Source: Brevibacillus invocatus
GTDB taxonomy: Bacteria; Bacillota; Bacilli; Brevibacillales; Brevibacillaceae
NCBI RefSeq assembly: GCF_003710915.1
Contig: NZ_RHHR01000045.1
Location: 22,360-86,359, forward strand
Reading direction: 5' to 3'
Length of the DNA: 64,000 bases
Part shown: positions 1 through 8,891 of the stretch, piece by piece
Layout of the letters: every line of letters starts with the position of its first letter
Numbering within the stretch: position 1 is the first letter of the stretch
Notes under the pieces: generated by a model
What the model was told of the DNA's origin: nothing
The model's database searches: none
What the model saw: the letters and a program-made list of their open reading frames with translations, nothing else
Position numbers and translations under genes: made by a program

Positions 1-103
1 CAATAGTCAGGGCATGGGCGACAGCCAGCTGTTCCACTTCTTCTTGAAAACGACGGGCGCATCCAGAAAGGGTCTGAATGAAATAGGGTTGAACCGAGTA
101 CAT
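1..103 (-). CDS. 5' end of an unknown gene, cut by the window edge
   Basis: Only the first 34 codons are present. The start is ATG (103 to 101), preceded on the minus strand by GGGGAGAGGTG with a six-base gap, a convincing ribosome binding site. The peptide begins MYSVQPYFIQTLSGCARRF and looks helical, with no signal peptide. I do not recognise the family. About 130 bases separate it from the stop of the next minus-strand gene. Confidence 0.55.
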   Translation of the reverse strand, partial: MYSVQPYFIQTLSGCARRFQEEVEQLAVAHALTI

Positions 104-232
104 GTACGTCACCTCTCCCCAGTTGTTTGTTCCATATGTACTTACTTCAAAACCCGCCTTGTCGTTTCCTTTGTTGAAACATGACTGATTAACCCTTATT
201 TTCTCGAATGAAAAAATACCTGAGCCAATCAC

Positions 233-1285
233 CTATTCATCATCCAAAAAGTATGGATTTTGTCCTGCACGCGCACTCTTCTCAAACAGACGAGCGAGAT
301 GCTCTTGCGTATGCGCATCGATCTCCAGATGATACAGCCTGCCGCTTTCATAGCGAAGGATCGGAAAAGCCCCCAGCTGCAATGGATGTACCTCTTCGCT
401 TTGCGCAAACTCCGGCAGCATCATCATAAAGCGCGCAAATGGATTCAGCTCTTCATCAGACTGGTGAACCACCTCAAACAAATCGTCAAGCGTTGGTGTC
501 ACCACCAGATAAATCATGTCCATGCGTTCAGCGGCCCATACCGTAAACGCTGCTTCGCGCACTTCACTGCGAGAGTGACGCCTGATCACCCAGACCGCTT
601 GCTGTACCGTACTCATCAAAAGATGGTGGGCGGCCTCTTCTCCCCGTTCCACTCCGAGCTGGTGATGATCGATCACGTAGGCGATCCCGGTTTCTTGCAG
701 CACGGAATCGGGTAAGCAAATCGCAGGAATGGTTTTGGACTCTTCCTCTTCCACCACCGCATCATCGGGAAGAGAATCTGCCTTACCCTCGTACAACGCG
801 CGAATCATCTGCTGCACCCGTGTCACTTCTGCGGCAGACAGATAGATCTCCTCCGTGTAAATATGGGTGAGCGCCCCCTCCTCGTACGCCAGATAATGCA
901 GCGAGGTGTGCGGCTGCTCCAGCATTTGCAGCGCCATATAGCGATCCTCTGCCTTTTGAATGTCAAAGGACAGCGGAAAGCCCAGCGGCTGCATAGGGTC
1001 TGACAAGGTCCAAATGACAGCGAGCAGCTTTTGTTGATACGTTTTGTATTCCAGGGATACCGCATCCTTGGTCTGTTCGCTGAACGCATCTACGCTCTCA
1101 AAGACGAGGAACAGCTCGACATGGCCTTCAGCATCCATCCTTGCAAAATAGGGTAGCCCCTGCGCTTCCGACAGCTCGTACAGATCGCGAAACCGCTGTC
1201 GATCCAGGACCTCCCCTTGTGTGCTCCCATCTGGAGATGCGATCGTCGCATCGGGATTGATTTTTGGGTAAAACTCATCCTGCAT
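233..1285 (-). CDS. Uncharacterised protein, coupled to surE
   Basis: 350-residue acidic protein without signal peptide or membrane segments, so probably cytoplasmic. I do not recognise a domain. Visible features are an acidic linker near residue 180 (VVEEEESK) and an aromatic, mixed alpha/beta composition. It starts three bases after the surE stop codon, and the GGGGGT string that serves as its ribosome binding site overlaps the surE end, so the two genes are almost certainly co-transcribed and translationally coupled. The coupling does not define a function; a link to nucleotide metabolism would be guesswork. Confidence 0.75.
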   Translation of the reverse strand: MQDEFYPKINPDATIASPDGSTQGEVLDRQRFRDLYELSEAQGLPYFARMDAEGHVELFLVFESVDAFSEQTKDAVSLEYKTYQQKLLAVIWTLSDPMQPLGFPLSFDIQKAEDRYMALQMLEQPHTSLHYLAYEEGALTHIYTEEIYLSAAEVTRVQQMIRALYEGKADSLPDDAVVEEEESKTIPAICLPDSVLQETGIAYVIDHHQLGVERGEEAAHHLLMSTVQQAVWVIRRHSRSEVREAAFTVWAAERMDMIYLVVTPTLDDLFEVVHQSDEELNPFARFMMMLPEFAQSEEVHPLQLGAFPILRYESGRLYHLEIDAHTQEHLARLFEKSARAGQNPYFLDDE

Positions 1286-1288
1286 GGC

Positions 1289-2083
1289 TTACCCCCGCTT
1301 TCCCCACTCTTTCACCAGCGGCCATTCATCCATCGCCTTTAGCAGTCCCTTGTCCGTCGCATCGATATGGATCGGCGTGACAGCAATGTATCCATGCTTG
1401 AGCAAATGATAATCCTGCGGCTCAGCCAACGGAATGCCGTCTGGATAGGTCCTGGTCAAAAAGTATCCTTCTGCTTCCTGATGGTATCGGTCTTCGTAGT
1501 GATTGAGGGACAACGAAGCTGGCAGAATGCCCTTTACATCATTTAGCGGCAGGTGCGGAATATTCACGTTCCAGAAAACCTCAGGTGGAAGCTCGTTATT
1601 CATCGCCTTTTCACCAAACGATTGGACGAGTGGTCGAATCATCTCCACGACATCACCATAATTATCCTGGTCTTCCCAGTTGTCATAGGAAAGAGCTACG
1701 CCCGGAATGCCCAAAATAACCGCTTCCCGCGCCCCGCTGCACGTTCCCGAATAGTAAATGTCACGTCCCAAATTGGTTCCTACATTGATGCCGGAAAACA
1801 CGATGTCCGGCTTTTGGTCGTCTTCAAAAAGCAAATGATACGCCGCTTTTACACAATCTGCCGGGTTTCCGTTCACTGCCCAGGCCTTCACAGGCAGGCC
1901 ATAAAAATCACGTTCTTCCGGCGACAAGGCACTGCGATACGTGACACCGTGCCCCACGCCGCTTTTCTCCTCCACCGGTGCCACTACGTAAAGTTCTGCG
2001 CCTTCCAGAGTCAGCAATGCTTCAGTCAGCCTTTTGATTCCCAATGCATCGATGCCATCGTCGTTCGTAATTAAGATCCGCAA
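1289..2083 (-). CDS. surE: 5'/3'-nucleotidase SurE
   Basis: SurE dephosphorylates nucleoside 5'- and 3'-monophosphates in the cytoplasm using a divalent metal. The N-terminus carries the family signature (LRILITNDDGIDA) with the two metal-binding aspartates, followed by the SGINVGTNLG and YSGTCSGAREA motifs of the active site. I place the start at a TTG (2083) because AGGAGG lies nine bases upstream and the protein then begins exactly at the conserved RILITNDDG strand. An upstream ATG would add twelve unlikely residues. The product is 264 residues, normal for SurE. It is first in a two-gene unit with the uncharacterised gene downstream. Confidence 0.93.
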   Translation of the reverse strand: MRILITNDDGIDALGIKRLTEALLTLEGAELYVVAPVEEKSGVGHGVTYRSALSPEERDFYGLPVKAWAVNGNPADCVKAAYHLLFEDDQKPDIVFSGINVGTNLGRDIYYSGTCSGAREAVILGIPGVALSYDNWEDQDNYGDVVEMIRPLVQSFGEKAMNNELPPEVFWNVNIPHLPLNDVKGILPASLSLNHYEDRYHQEAEGYFLTRTYPDGIPLAEPQDYHLLKHGYIAVTPIHIDATDKGLLKAMDEWPLVKEWGKRG

Positions 2084-2187
2084 ATCAGGATTCCTCCTCT
2101 GTGTATAGCCAACAGCCAACTTTCCCCTATTGTACCATATCCATCCGCTGCCTCAGACAGTTCAAGCATGGCTTCTGTGCACGGATG

Positions 2188-2220
2188 AAAAAAAGGACCC
2201 CAAGGTTGTATGGGGCCCTT
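2188..2220 (-). terminator. Intrinsic terminator
   Basis: Nine-base stem (2193-2201 with 2212-2220, one A-C mismatch) and a seven-base T tract on the minus strand, directly after the TerB-like gene. Confidence 0.85.
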
Positions 2221-2221
2221 C

Positions 2222-2647
2222 CTACTCTTCCACGATATCCTTCCAGCTTTCGCGCCATTTGATGCCGACCCTGACCCACTCTTCCACCTGACGCTGCTTT
2301 TCCTGAGGAATCCCCATCATGCTGGCAATCCGACGAATCGCTTCCGATTCCTGCATGGAAAGCCTTTGGTCAATCAAGGCCATATGGTAAAGCTTGCGCA
2401 TCATGACCAGCTTCTCGGTCGGAGTCAGATCCACCATGTCCTCTAATATGACTTCTGGACGTTTCGGGTAATCCATGTCATCCATCAGTATTTGCCGTTC
2501 TTTCAGCGTAAAATGCTCTGAATTCACCAGCTCGTGAATTCTGCTCATTTCTCTATTCCCAATGTATCCGTCAGCATGCCCCACACAAATCATCAAGCGA
2601 ATGGATGCAAACGATATATGTTTTTCTTTTTCTGTTTTGGTATACAA
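2222..2647 (-). CDS. TerB-like (tellurite resistance domain) protein
   Basis: All-helical 141-residue protein. The segment from about residue 17 (SIRLMICVGHADGYIGNREM) to the C-terminus has the TerB fold signature: an acidic, metal-binding-like DGYIGNRE motif and the repeated E-x-L/I helices (LTPTEKLVMMRKLYHMALID, then MQESEAIRRIA). TerB-like proteins sit at the inner face of the membrane in stress complexes, but the exact role is unknown. I choose a TTG start at 2647 because GGGGAGG lies nine bases upstream. The longer reading frame would run through a probable TATAAT -10 box at 2721-2726. Confidence 0.75.
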   Translation of the reverse strand: MYTKTEKEKHISFASIRLMICVGHADGYIGNREMSRIHELVNSEHFTLKERQILMDDMDYPKRPEVILEDMVDLTPTEKLVMMRKLYHMALIDQRLSMQESEAIRRIASMMGIPQEKQRQVEEWVRVGIKWRESWKDIVEE

Positions 2648-2773
2648 TATACTCTTCCTCCCCGGACACCTGCTCATCAATAGAACTTCTCTTTCATCTT
2701 CAGAAAACCTTCTTACTACTATTATACGCACAAACAAGAAAGCGGTTTCATATTATTGTATGACATTTTTTTT

Positions 2774-4561
2774 CTAATGGCGGAAAATCAGTCTCGAGAA
2801 ATCAATCCAGCCGTACGCGTCCAGGTGAACATGGGCAAGACGCGGGTGCGCCAGCATATCGACTCGATTGTGATAAAGCGGAACAAACACCTGGTGCTCG
2901 ATCAATTCCCGGATAATCCCCTTCACTTTCTGCTTGCGCTCTTGCACGGATGTTTCTTGCTGAAGCTGGGCAATCAGTTGCGTCACATGCGCTTTGTCTG
3001 ACGGCTTGATGTGGTGCGTGATACTCAGAGTATTCGCAAAGCAAAGCTCCAGCAAAGAAGCTTCCTCTCGCTCGTCAACATTGGCACTGTCAAGCACCAT
3101 ATCTGCTTGCTGCATGACCTCGGGTCTGGCCAGCTCCTCCGGTACAGCATAGACGATCTCCACCGCAATCCCGTAGCTTGCACAACGCTCCTTGATCCAT
3201 TCCGCATCCTCGATGTGATCGATATCTGGATACGTGTACAGCTTTAAAACTTCACTCTCGTACGAGCTGTCCCGCCATTGAGCGGCTATTGCCACGTCTT
3301 TCGAATCCTCAGGCTGGTGTTCAAACGCGAAGCCAAAGCCCCAGCTCCCCAATCCCTCTCGTGAACCTTGCAAATCCTCGCAAAGCTTCTGTGGATCGAT
3401 CAGTGACGCGATTTCCCGGCGGAAAGCATCGTTGCGCAATGGACCTTCTTTGGCAGCATTGAAGCTGATGTATTGAAAGCATTCTTCCATTCGCACGACA
3501 CTCTTCCAGGACGAATCCCTTTCCATGAGACGGGAATCTTCTTCGGTCACGGGCATGACCATCTGCTTCTCCTCAGCCTGTATAGCTGGTACGCACCAGA
3601 ATTCAATCCGATCGATAAACGGTCTCCCTCTGAAATACGGCTCAAATGCTTCCAGGGCCAGCATCGAGTCGTCGTTTCGCACCAGCCGAAAAGCTCCTGT
3701 TCCCACTGGCATCTGGACAAGCGAACCGCTCGCCCGCTCCATAAAGTCGCGCGACACAATCGACATGTACTCTTTACTGAGCAAATCCAGAAACAATTCG
3801 TTCGGTCGATTCAGTCTGATTCGGACGACATGCTCCCCGAGTGCTTCCACGGTTTCAACCGTCTGCATCATCCAGCGATGCGATGACGCCTCCTTTTTCA
3901 ATCGATTCAGCGTGTAACAGACATCGTCTGCACGCAGCTTGCTGCCGTTGTGGAAAAGCACCCCTTTACGCAAATAAAAGGTCCATTCACATCGTGACGA
4001 ATCTGTTTCCCAGTCATATACAAGATGCGGCTCGATTCTCTTTGTGAGCGGGTCAAAGCGAACCAATGTATCAAACACATGCTTCACGATATGTGTCTGG
4101 GATCGCAGCAAGACATGAATCGGGTCCAAGCCGTCAAACGGCCTATCGACAAACAGCCGCAAAATATCGACTCTTCCGGTTTCGCTGGCAGCATGGATGC
4201 CAAAATGACTGCTCATCCAGCGGGCGTAGTCCTCTGCAAGTTGGGGAATGCCCGCCTCGTACTGGCTGATCAAATCGCGTGACGCGCGAATCTCCCCTTG
4301 ATGGACTGCTTCCTTCGCGATGGACAGAACCAGATCAGCAGGACGAATCGCGCAGACCAGAACAGATCGGTTCCCCCTGCCCCTTCCAGGCTGCCAGGTG
4401 AGCCAGCCCTTCGCTTGCATTTTTTTCAATGTCAGTGTCGCATTTCTCAGTGTGCAGCACAGGATCTCTGCTACCTCAGCCAGTGAGATGTCCACAGGGC
4501 TGCCGTATTTATTATGCGGGTAGCCTGTACATAATCGAATGTATTGTTCCAACAATTGCAT
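2774..4561 (-). CDS. SgrR-family transcriptional regulator with solute-binding domain
   Basis: About 595 residues. The N-terminus (MQLLEQYIRLC to the KGWLTWQPGRGRGNRS segment) matches the SgrR winged-helix DNA-binding domain. The rest, from about residue 115, is an extracytoplasmic-type solute-binding protein 5 domain (SbpA/OppA family), recognisable from LRLFVDRPFDGLDPIH, WTFYLRKGVLFHNGSKLRADDV and the later VGTGAFRLV. There is no signal peptide, so this domain probably senses a ligand in the cytoplasm. In enterobacteria SgrR activates the sugar-phosphate stress response and is next to the exporter gene setA; here the gene is divergent from an MFS exporter. The start at 4561 is chosen from domain alignment; its ribosome binding site is weak, and GTG codons slightly upstream are possible. 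Confidence 0.82.
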   Translation of the reverse strand: MQLLEQYIRLCTGYPHNKYGSPVDISLAEVAEILCCTLRNATLTLKKMQAKGWLTWQPGRGRGNRSVLVCAIRPADLVLSIAKEAVHQGEIRASRDLISQYEAGIPQLAEDYARWMSSHFGIHAASETGRVDILRLFVDRPFDGLDPIHVLLRSQTHIVKHVFDTLVRFDPLTKRIEPHLVYDWETDSSRCEWTFYLRKGVLFHNGSKLRADDVCYTLNRLKKEASSHRWMMQTVETVEALGEHVVRIRLNRPNELFLDLLSKEYMSIVSRDFMERASGSLVQMPVGTGAFRLVRNDDSMLALEAFEPYFRGRPFIDRIEFWCVPAIQAEEKQMVMPVTEEDSRLMERDSSWKSVVRMEECFQYISFNAAKEGPLRNDAFRREIASLIDPQKLCEDLQGSREGLGSWGFGFAFEHQPEDSKDVAIAAQWRDSSYESEVLKLYTYPDIDHIEDAEWIKERCASYGIAVEIVYAVPEELARPEVMQQADMVLDSANVDEREEASLLELCFANTLSITHHIKPSDKAHVTQLIAQLQQETSVQERKQKVKGIIRELIEHQVFVPLYHNRVDMLAHPRLAHVHLDAYGWIDFSRLIFRH

Positions 4562-4743
4562 CGTGCACACCGTCCATTCTCTCACGGCTCCGTCTGACTT
4601 CTGGCGGAGTCTTCTCGCTCTTTCTATTGATGATAAAAGGTGAACATTTTGTAAGCCTAATCGTACGCTTTTTCTCCTGGGTTTGCCAACGTACAATTCT
4701 ACAAAACACCGTTCGTCCATCACGAACAGAAAGGACCTTACAG

Positions 4744-5976
4744 ATGATCAACCTACCATCACGTCTCAGAACTATGTTTGCAGTGTATCCGCCACTGCTG
4801 TGGGTCCGCTTGTTTGGCGAAACCCTTACCACCTTGTCCAGTACGATGATTGCTCCCTTCCTCGTCTTGTACCTCAGCGAAAACATCGGCAGCTCGATCT
4901 TCATGACGATGCTGATCATCGGATTGCAGCCATTCAGTGAGATTTTGATTACCCTCTTTGCCGGAGGAGTGACAGACCGTTACCGCCGCAAGACTGTCAT
5001 GCTCGTCTCTCTGCTTATGCAAGGCTTTGCCATGCTGGGAATGGCTTGGGCGGACTCGATGCTGGTTTTCGCCTTGCTCTATGTCGTCAACGGCGCTGGA
5101 CGCTCGTTCTTCATTCCTGCCAGCAGAGCCATGCTGGCTGACACGATCCCGGCCAAACAGCTTTCTTCTGCTTTTGCCCTGCTAAACACGTCCAGTAGTA
5201 TTGGTGCTGCCATTGGCCCCCTGGTAGGGGTCCTCATTTATCAGCAGAATCCTGCGCTTGCCTTTTTATTGACGGCAGCTTCTTTGTTGCTGTATACACT
5301 CGCTGTCTGGTGGAAGGTTCCCCATTCCGAGCAGCCGACTGTAGCTATGGAAAGTGATACACCTCGGACTCGCTCTCCCTTGTCTCTTTCGCTGCACGCT
5401 TATCGACCTGCGATCGCGATCATGCTGCTCTCTTTGCCTATCAGTCTGTTTTACGCGCAGACCGAAACCAACCTGCAGCTGCATCTTAAGGACACACTCC
5501 CACAGTACCTGCAAACACTCGCTACACTGGCTGCTGTGAAAGGCACGCTATTGCTTCTCTTTGAATTTCTGCTGATCCGATGGACGCAGCATCTGCCTCC
5601 CCGTCTATTAATCACTGGCTCGTACCTTTGTTTTGTCGGGGTTGCGCTGGGCTATGCATTTCTGGATCATGTCCCTTTCTTGATTGCACTTCAAATTTTA
5701 TTCGTGCTGGGAGAAAGTATCGGTCTGACTCATCTGTTGACGTATGTATCCCGAATCGCACCGCCTTCGATGCGAGGACGGTATTATGCCATTACCGGTA
5801 CCCATTGGGACATCTCTCGCATGTGTGGTCCTTTCTTGGGGAGCCTGGTCTTGATCCAATACAACGGTACTGTCCTGTTTTCCATCGTCGCAGTCATCCT
5901 GCTCATCGGGGGTGGGGCCATGCATCTGTACCTGAGTAAAAAAGAAACAGCCTTCCCGCTTGAACAGGAAGGCTGA
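4744..5976 (+). CDS. MFS transporter (probable exporter)
   Basis: 410-residue major facilitator protein with about twelve hydrophobic segments. The loop after segment 2 has the MFS signature (GGVTDRYRRKTVML), and segment 5 has the exporter-like GAAIGPLVGVLIY. It starts at ATG 4744 with AAAGGA eight bases upstream. It is transcribed divergently from the SgrR-like regulator, which probably controls it; the shared intergenic region is about 180 bases. The substrate cannot be read from sequence, and sugar or drug efflux are both possible. Its last codons form one arm of the terminator of the convergent ABC operon. Confidence 0.88.
   Translation: MINLPSRLRTMFAVYPPLLWVRLFGETLTTLSSTMIAPFLVLYLSENIGSSIFMTMLIIGLQPFSEILITLFAGGVTDRYRRKTVMLVSLLMQGFAMLGMAWADSMLVFALLYVVNGAGRSFFIPASRAMLADTIPAKQLSSAFALLNTSSSIGAAIGPLVGVLIYQQNPALAFLLTAASLLLYTLAVWWKVPHSEQPTVAMESDTPRTRSPLSLSLHAYRPAIAIMLLSLPISLFYAQTETNLQLHLKDTLPQYLQTLATLAAVKGTLLLLFEFLLIRWTQHLPPRLLITGSYLCFVGVALGYAFLDHVPFLIALQILFVLGESIGLTHLLTYVSRIAPPSMRGRYYAITGTHWDISRMCGPFLGSLVLIQYNGTVLFSIVAVILLIGGGAMHLYLSKKETAFPLEQEG
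5938..5975 (-). terminator. Intrinsic terminator of the ABC transporter operon
   Basis: Perfect nine-base stem CAGCCTTCC (5948-5956) with GGAAGGCTG (5967-5975), followed on the minus strand by a T-rich tail. It overlaps the end of the convergent MFS gene. Confidence 0.85.
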
Positions 5977-5992
5977 GCGATCTTGCCTTTAC

Positions 5993-6790
5993 TTACGTCA
6001 GCAAAAAACGGTCTTCACTAAATGCTTCGCCGCCACGCGCCGCCTCGAAGGCTTTGAGCAGATCCTGCGCTTTCATGGTCCGTTTCTTCTCATCCGGGAT
6101 ATCGAGGATGATCCCACCATCATGGAGCATCAGCAAGCGATTTCCCATATTGAGTGCCTGATCCATGTTATGCGTGACCATAATCGTAGTCAGCTTGTGC
6201 CGTTCCACGATTTTTTCTGTCAAATCGACGATCAGCTGCGCGCGTTTTGGGTCAAGTGCCGCAGTATGTTCGTCAAGCAAGAGGATCTTGGGCTCGGTAA
6301 ATGTCGCCATCAGGAGACTGAGCGCTTGCCGCTGACCGCCAGAGAGAAAACCTACTTTGGTTTTCAAGCGATTTTCCAGCCCCTGATCCAAAAGCTTCAA
6401 TTGTTCGCGAAACAGCTCACGCTTCTGGTTGTTCACACCAAAGCCCAGTGTGCGCTTTTTGCCGCGCGCGAGGGCAATAGCCAGATTTTCTTCAATCGTC
6501 ATATTGGGTGCCGTACCCGCCATCGGATCCTGGAACACACGTCCGATCAAGTTGGCGCGTTGATGCTCACCCAGACGAGTCACATTCTTGCCGTCAATCG
6601 TGACCGTGCCGGAATCCGGAAGCATGCCTCCAGAGATGATGTTCATCAGCGTTGACTTCCCGGCACCGTTACTTCCGATCACCGTGATGAATTCACCGCT
6701 TTTCACCTGCAGCCGCACATTGTTCAGGGCGATCTTTTCGTTGACTGTACCTGCATTGAAAACCTTGTTTACACCAGAGATGTTAAGCAC
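5993..6790 (-). CDS. ABC transporter ATP-binding protein (TrpZ/LivF-like)
   Basis: 265-residue ATPase that energises import by the permease encoded just upstream. Walker A is GSNGAGKST, the signature motif is LSGGQRQAL, Walker B is ILLLDEHTAALDP, and the switch His is in MVTHNMDQAL. I choose the GTG at 6790 because GGGAGG lies eight bases upstream; a GTG two codons earlier is too close to it. It overlaps the end of the permease gene by eight bases, indicating coupled translation. It belongs with the ABC_sub_bind (DUF534) class of importers, of which the streptococcal tryptophan transporter TrpXYZ is a known member; the substrate here is not determined. Confidence 0.9.
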   Translation of the reverse strand: MLNISGVNKVFNAGTVNEKIALNNVRLQVKSGEFITVIGSNGAGKSTLMNIISGGMLPDSGTVTIDGKNVTRLGEHQRANLIGRVFQDPMAGTAPNMTIEENLAIALARGKKRTLGFGVNNQKRELFREQLKLLDQGLENRLKTKVGFLSGGQRQALSLLMATFTEPKILLLDEHTAALDPKRAQLIVDLTEKIVERHKLTTIMVTHNMDQALNMGNRLLMLHDGGIILDIPDEKKRTMKAQDLLKAFEAARGGEAFSEDRFLLT

Positions 6791-7715
6791 GGTCACTACC
6801 TCCCTTTACCGTACGAACCGCTTGTTTTTTAAAGATGCCCTTGGCTATGGTCGGTACGGTGAGTGCGACAATGACGATCAACGCCGTGATCAGCTTCAAG
6901 TCTGACGGGTTCAGCCCCGCTTGCAGGGCCAATGCAATGACTAACCGGTAGACAATCGAACCGCCAATCACTGCGAGCGTCACCCGGAAGATAGACGAGC
7001 TGCCAAACAAGACTTCTCCGACAATGACAGAGGCAAGACCAATCACAATCATCCCAATTCCCATACCGACATCGGCAAAGCCCTGATATTGGGCCAGCCA
7101 AGCACCTGAGACGGCAACGAGTCCATTGGACAACGCCAGACCAATGATTGTCGTGGAATCTGTATTGACCCCAAAGCTGCGAATCATTTTCGGATTGTCA
7201 CCTGTCGCGCGCAAATCAAGACCGAGGTCCGTATGTAGGAACCAGTCAATAATCAGCTTGAGGATCAAGATTCCTACGATGAACACCATCGCAGCTCCAG
7301 TCAACCATGTGATCCCGCCCACTACGAGGTTAGGGATGCCCAAATCCTTGGTGTAGGTGAACAGCGTGTCTTCACGCAGGAGCGGCAGGTTTGCTTTTCC
7401 CATGATACGCAGGTTGATGGAATACAAGGCGATCATGGTCAAAATCCCCGCGAGCAATGCGTTCACTTTCCCTTTGGTGTGCAAAACTCCTGTAAAGGCG
7501 CCAGCCAGACAACCGACTACAAAGGCCGCAGCCGTCGCTACAAAGGGATTGTAGCCGTCGATGATCATTTTGGCAGCCATCGCGCCACCCAAGGCGAAAC
7601 TGCCGTCTACAGTCAGGTCAGGTACATTTAGGATGCGGAAGGTCAGGTACACGCCTAGGGCTAGAATCCCAAACAACAAGCCCTGTTCGATTGCACCCAT
7701 TAATGCCAAATTCAT
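6783..7715 (-). CDS. ABC transporter permease (BPD_transp_2 / TrpY-like)
   Basis: 310-residue integral membrane protein with about eight or nine hydrophobic segments and the branched-chain-type permease pattern (LNVPDLTVDGSFALGG, and the LRATGDNPKMIRSFG cytoplasmic loop that contacts the ATPase). It forms the membrane channel of the importer with the ATPase downstream and the lipoprotein receptor upstream. AGGGGGAC precedes the ATG by six bases. It lies 21 bases downstream of a substrate-binding protein gene, in the same operon. Confidence 0.9.
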   Translation of the reverse strand: MNLALMGAIEQGLLFGILALGVYLTFRILNVPDLTVDGSFALGGAMAAKMIIDGYNPFVATAAAFVVGCLAGAFTGVLHTKGKVNALLAGILTMIALYSINLRIMGKANLPLLREDTLFTYTKDLGIPNLVVGGITWLTGAAMVFIVGILILKLIIDWFLHTDLGLDLRATGDNPKMIRSFGVNTDSTTIIGLALSNGLVAVSGAWLAQYQGFADVGMGIGMIVIGLASVIVGEVLFGSSSIFRVTLAVIGGSIVYRLVIALALQAGLNPSDLKLITALIVIVALTVPTIAKGIFKKQAVRTVKGGSDRA

Positions 7716-7736
7716 GAAGAAGTCCCCCTGTTGCGA

Positions 7737-8795
7737 TTATTGCTCTACCACTTCTCCAGCGCGGTCGAGCATGCTTTGCGGAAGGGTCACACCCATTTTT
7801 TCCGCTGCTTTTTTATTGATCACGAGCTTCATTTCTGCTTGTGTCTCTACAGCCATATCTCCTGGTTTGGCTTCGCCTTTCAGGATTTTAGCAGCCATAT
7901 CTGCTGTTTGTTCACCCAATTTGGTGTAATCGATACCGTAGGTTGCGATTGCACCGCTCTTCACGGAGTTTTCTTCACCAGCGATGACCGGAATTTTTTG
8001 ATCTTCCGCTACACTCAGTACAGCCGCGATGGAGGATACGACCAGGTTGTCTGTTGGGATGTAGAACGCGTCTACCTTTCCAATCATCGATTCAGCAGCC
8101 TGCTTCACTTCTGTTGCACTGGATACCGCTGCTTCCTGGATCGTCAGTCCCACTTTATCCGCTACAGCCTTGGCTGCGTCTACCTGTACTTTTGAGTTTA
8201 CTTCACCGGAGCTGTAGATAATCCCTACGGAAGCGGCATTCGGATTGATTTCCTTGATGAGCTTCAACTGCTCTTCTACCGGGTTCATATCGGATGTTCC
8301 GGTAACGTTTGCACCCGGTTTATCCATCGCTGCAACCAGGCCCGCTTCTACGGGATCAGTCACGGCTGTGAAAACAATCGGAATATCCTTACTTGTCTGA
8401 ACAGCAGCTTGTGCAGTTGGTGTCGCAATCGCCAGGATCAGATCCACCTTGTCGGCTTCAAACTTTTGAGCGATAGAGATTGCCGTGTCCATGCTCGCTT
8501 GAGCAGACTTGTGGTCAAAGACAACCTGCTTGTCCGCCTCAAAACCATTTTTCGCCATTTGTGAGATAAATCCTTCTCGCGCAGCATCCAAAGCTGGATG
8601 TTCTACAAATTGAGAAATCCCAATCGTCAATTTTTTGTCTTCCTGAGCTGGTGCTGGTGTCGTAGCTGCTGGCGCTTGCGGTTCACTGTTCGCTGGTGCG
8701 CCGCTTTGCTGTCCACATGCGGTAACGGACAAAAGCAACAAAGGAATAAAAAAGCGCCCTACAGCAGCCATCGATTTCTTTCTCTGTTTTAACAT
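7737..8795 (-). CDS. ABC transporter substrate-binding lipoprotein (DUF534 family), copy 2
   Basis: 352-residue receptor of the ABC_sub_bind family. The signal peptide (basic MLKQRKK, hydrophobic stretch, lipobox LSVTAC) indicates a diacylglyceryl-anchored lipoprotein on the outer membrane face. The mature protein carries TIGISQFVEHPALDAAREGF and later VFTAVTDPVEAGLVA, typical of the family. The ATG at 8795 is chosen because it begins the signal peptide. It is adjacent to the permease and ATPase genes, while a close paralogue lies just upstream on the same strand. Both carry the FVEHPALD motif, so they arose by duplication. Confidence 0.9.
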   Translation of the reverse strand: MLKQRKKSMAAVGRFFIPLLLLSVTACGQQSGAPANSEPQAPAATTPAPAQEDKKLTIGISQFVEHPALDAAREGFISQMAKNGFEADKQVVFDHKSAQASMDTAISIAQKFEADKVDLILAIATPTAQAAVQTSKDIPIVFTAVTDPVEAGLVAAMDKPGANVTGTSDMNPVEEQLKLIKEINPNAASVGIIYSSGEVNSKVQVDAAKAVADKVGLTIQEAAVSSATEVKQAAESMIGKVDAFYIPTDNLVVSSIAAVLSVAEDQKIPVIAGEENSVKSGAIATYGIDYTKLGEQTADMAAKILKGEAKPGDMAVETQAEMKLVINKKAAEKMGVTLPQSMLDRAGEVVEQ

Positions 8796-8862
8796 GTCTC
8801 TAAAACCCCCACTTCTCAAATTTAATTAATCGTATCATGATAAAAACAATTTTAAAAGATGT

Positions 8863-8889
8863 AAAAAAAAGAGAGCACGAGGCTCTCTT
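8863..8889 (-). terminator. Intrinsic terminator between the two receptor genes
   Basis: Stem AAGAGAGC (8869-8876) with GCTCTCTT (8882-8889) and eight consecutive T on the minus strand. It should end or attenuate the transcript of the first receptor gene before the second receptor, permease and ATPase. Confidence 0.85.
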
Positions 8890-8891
8890 CT

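Noticed and set aside
260..715. Plus-strand frame of 151 codons
   Set aside because: Lies wholly inside the minus-strand gene at 233-1285, has no ribosome binding site and no recognisable protein character.
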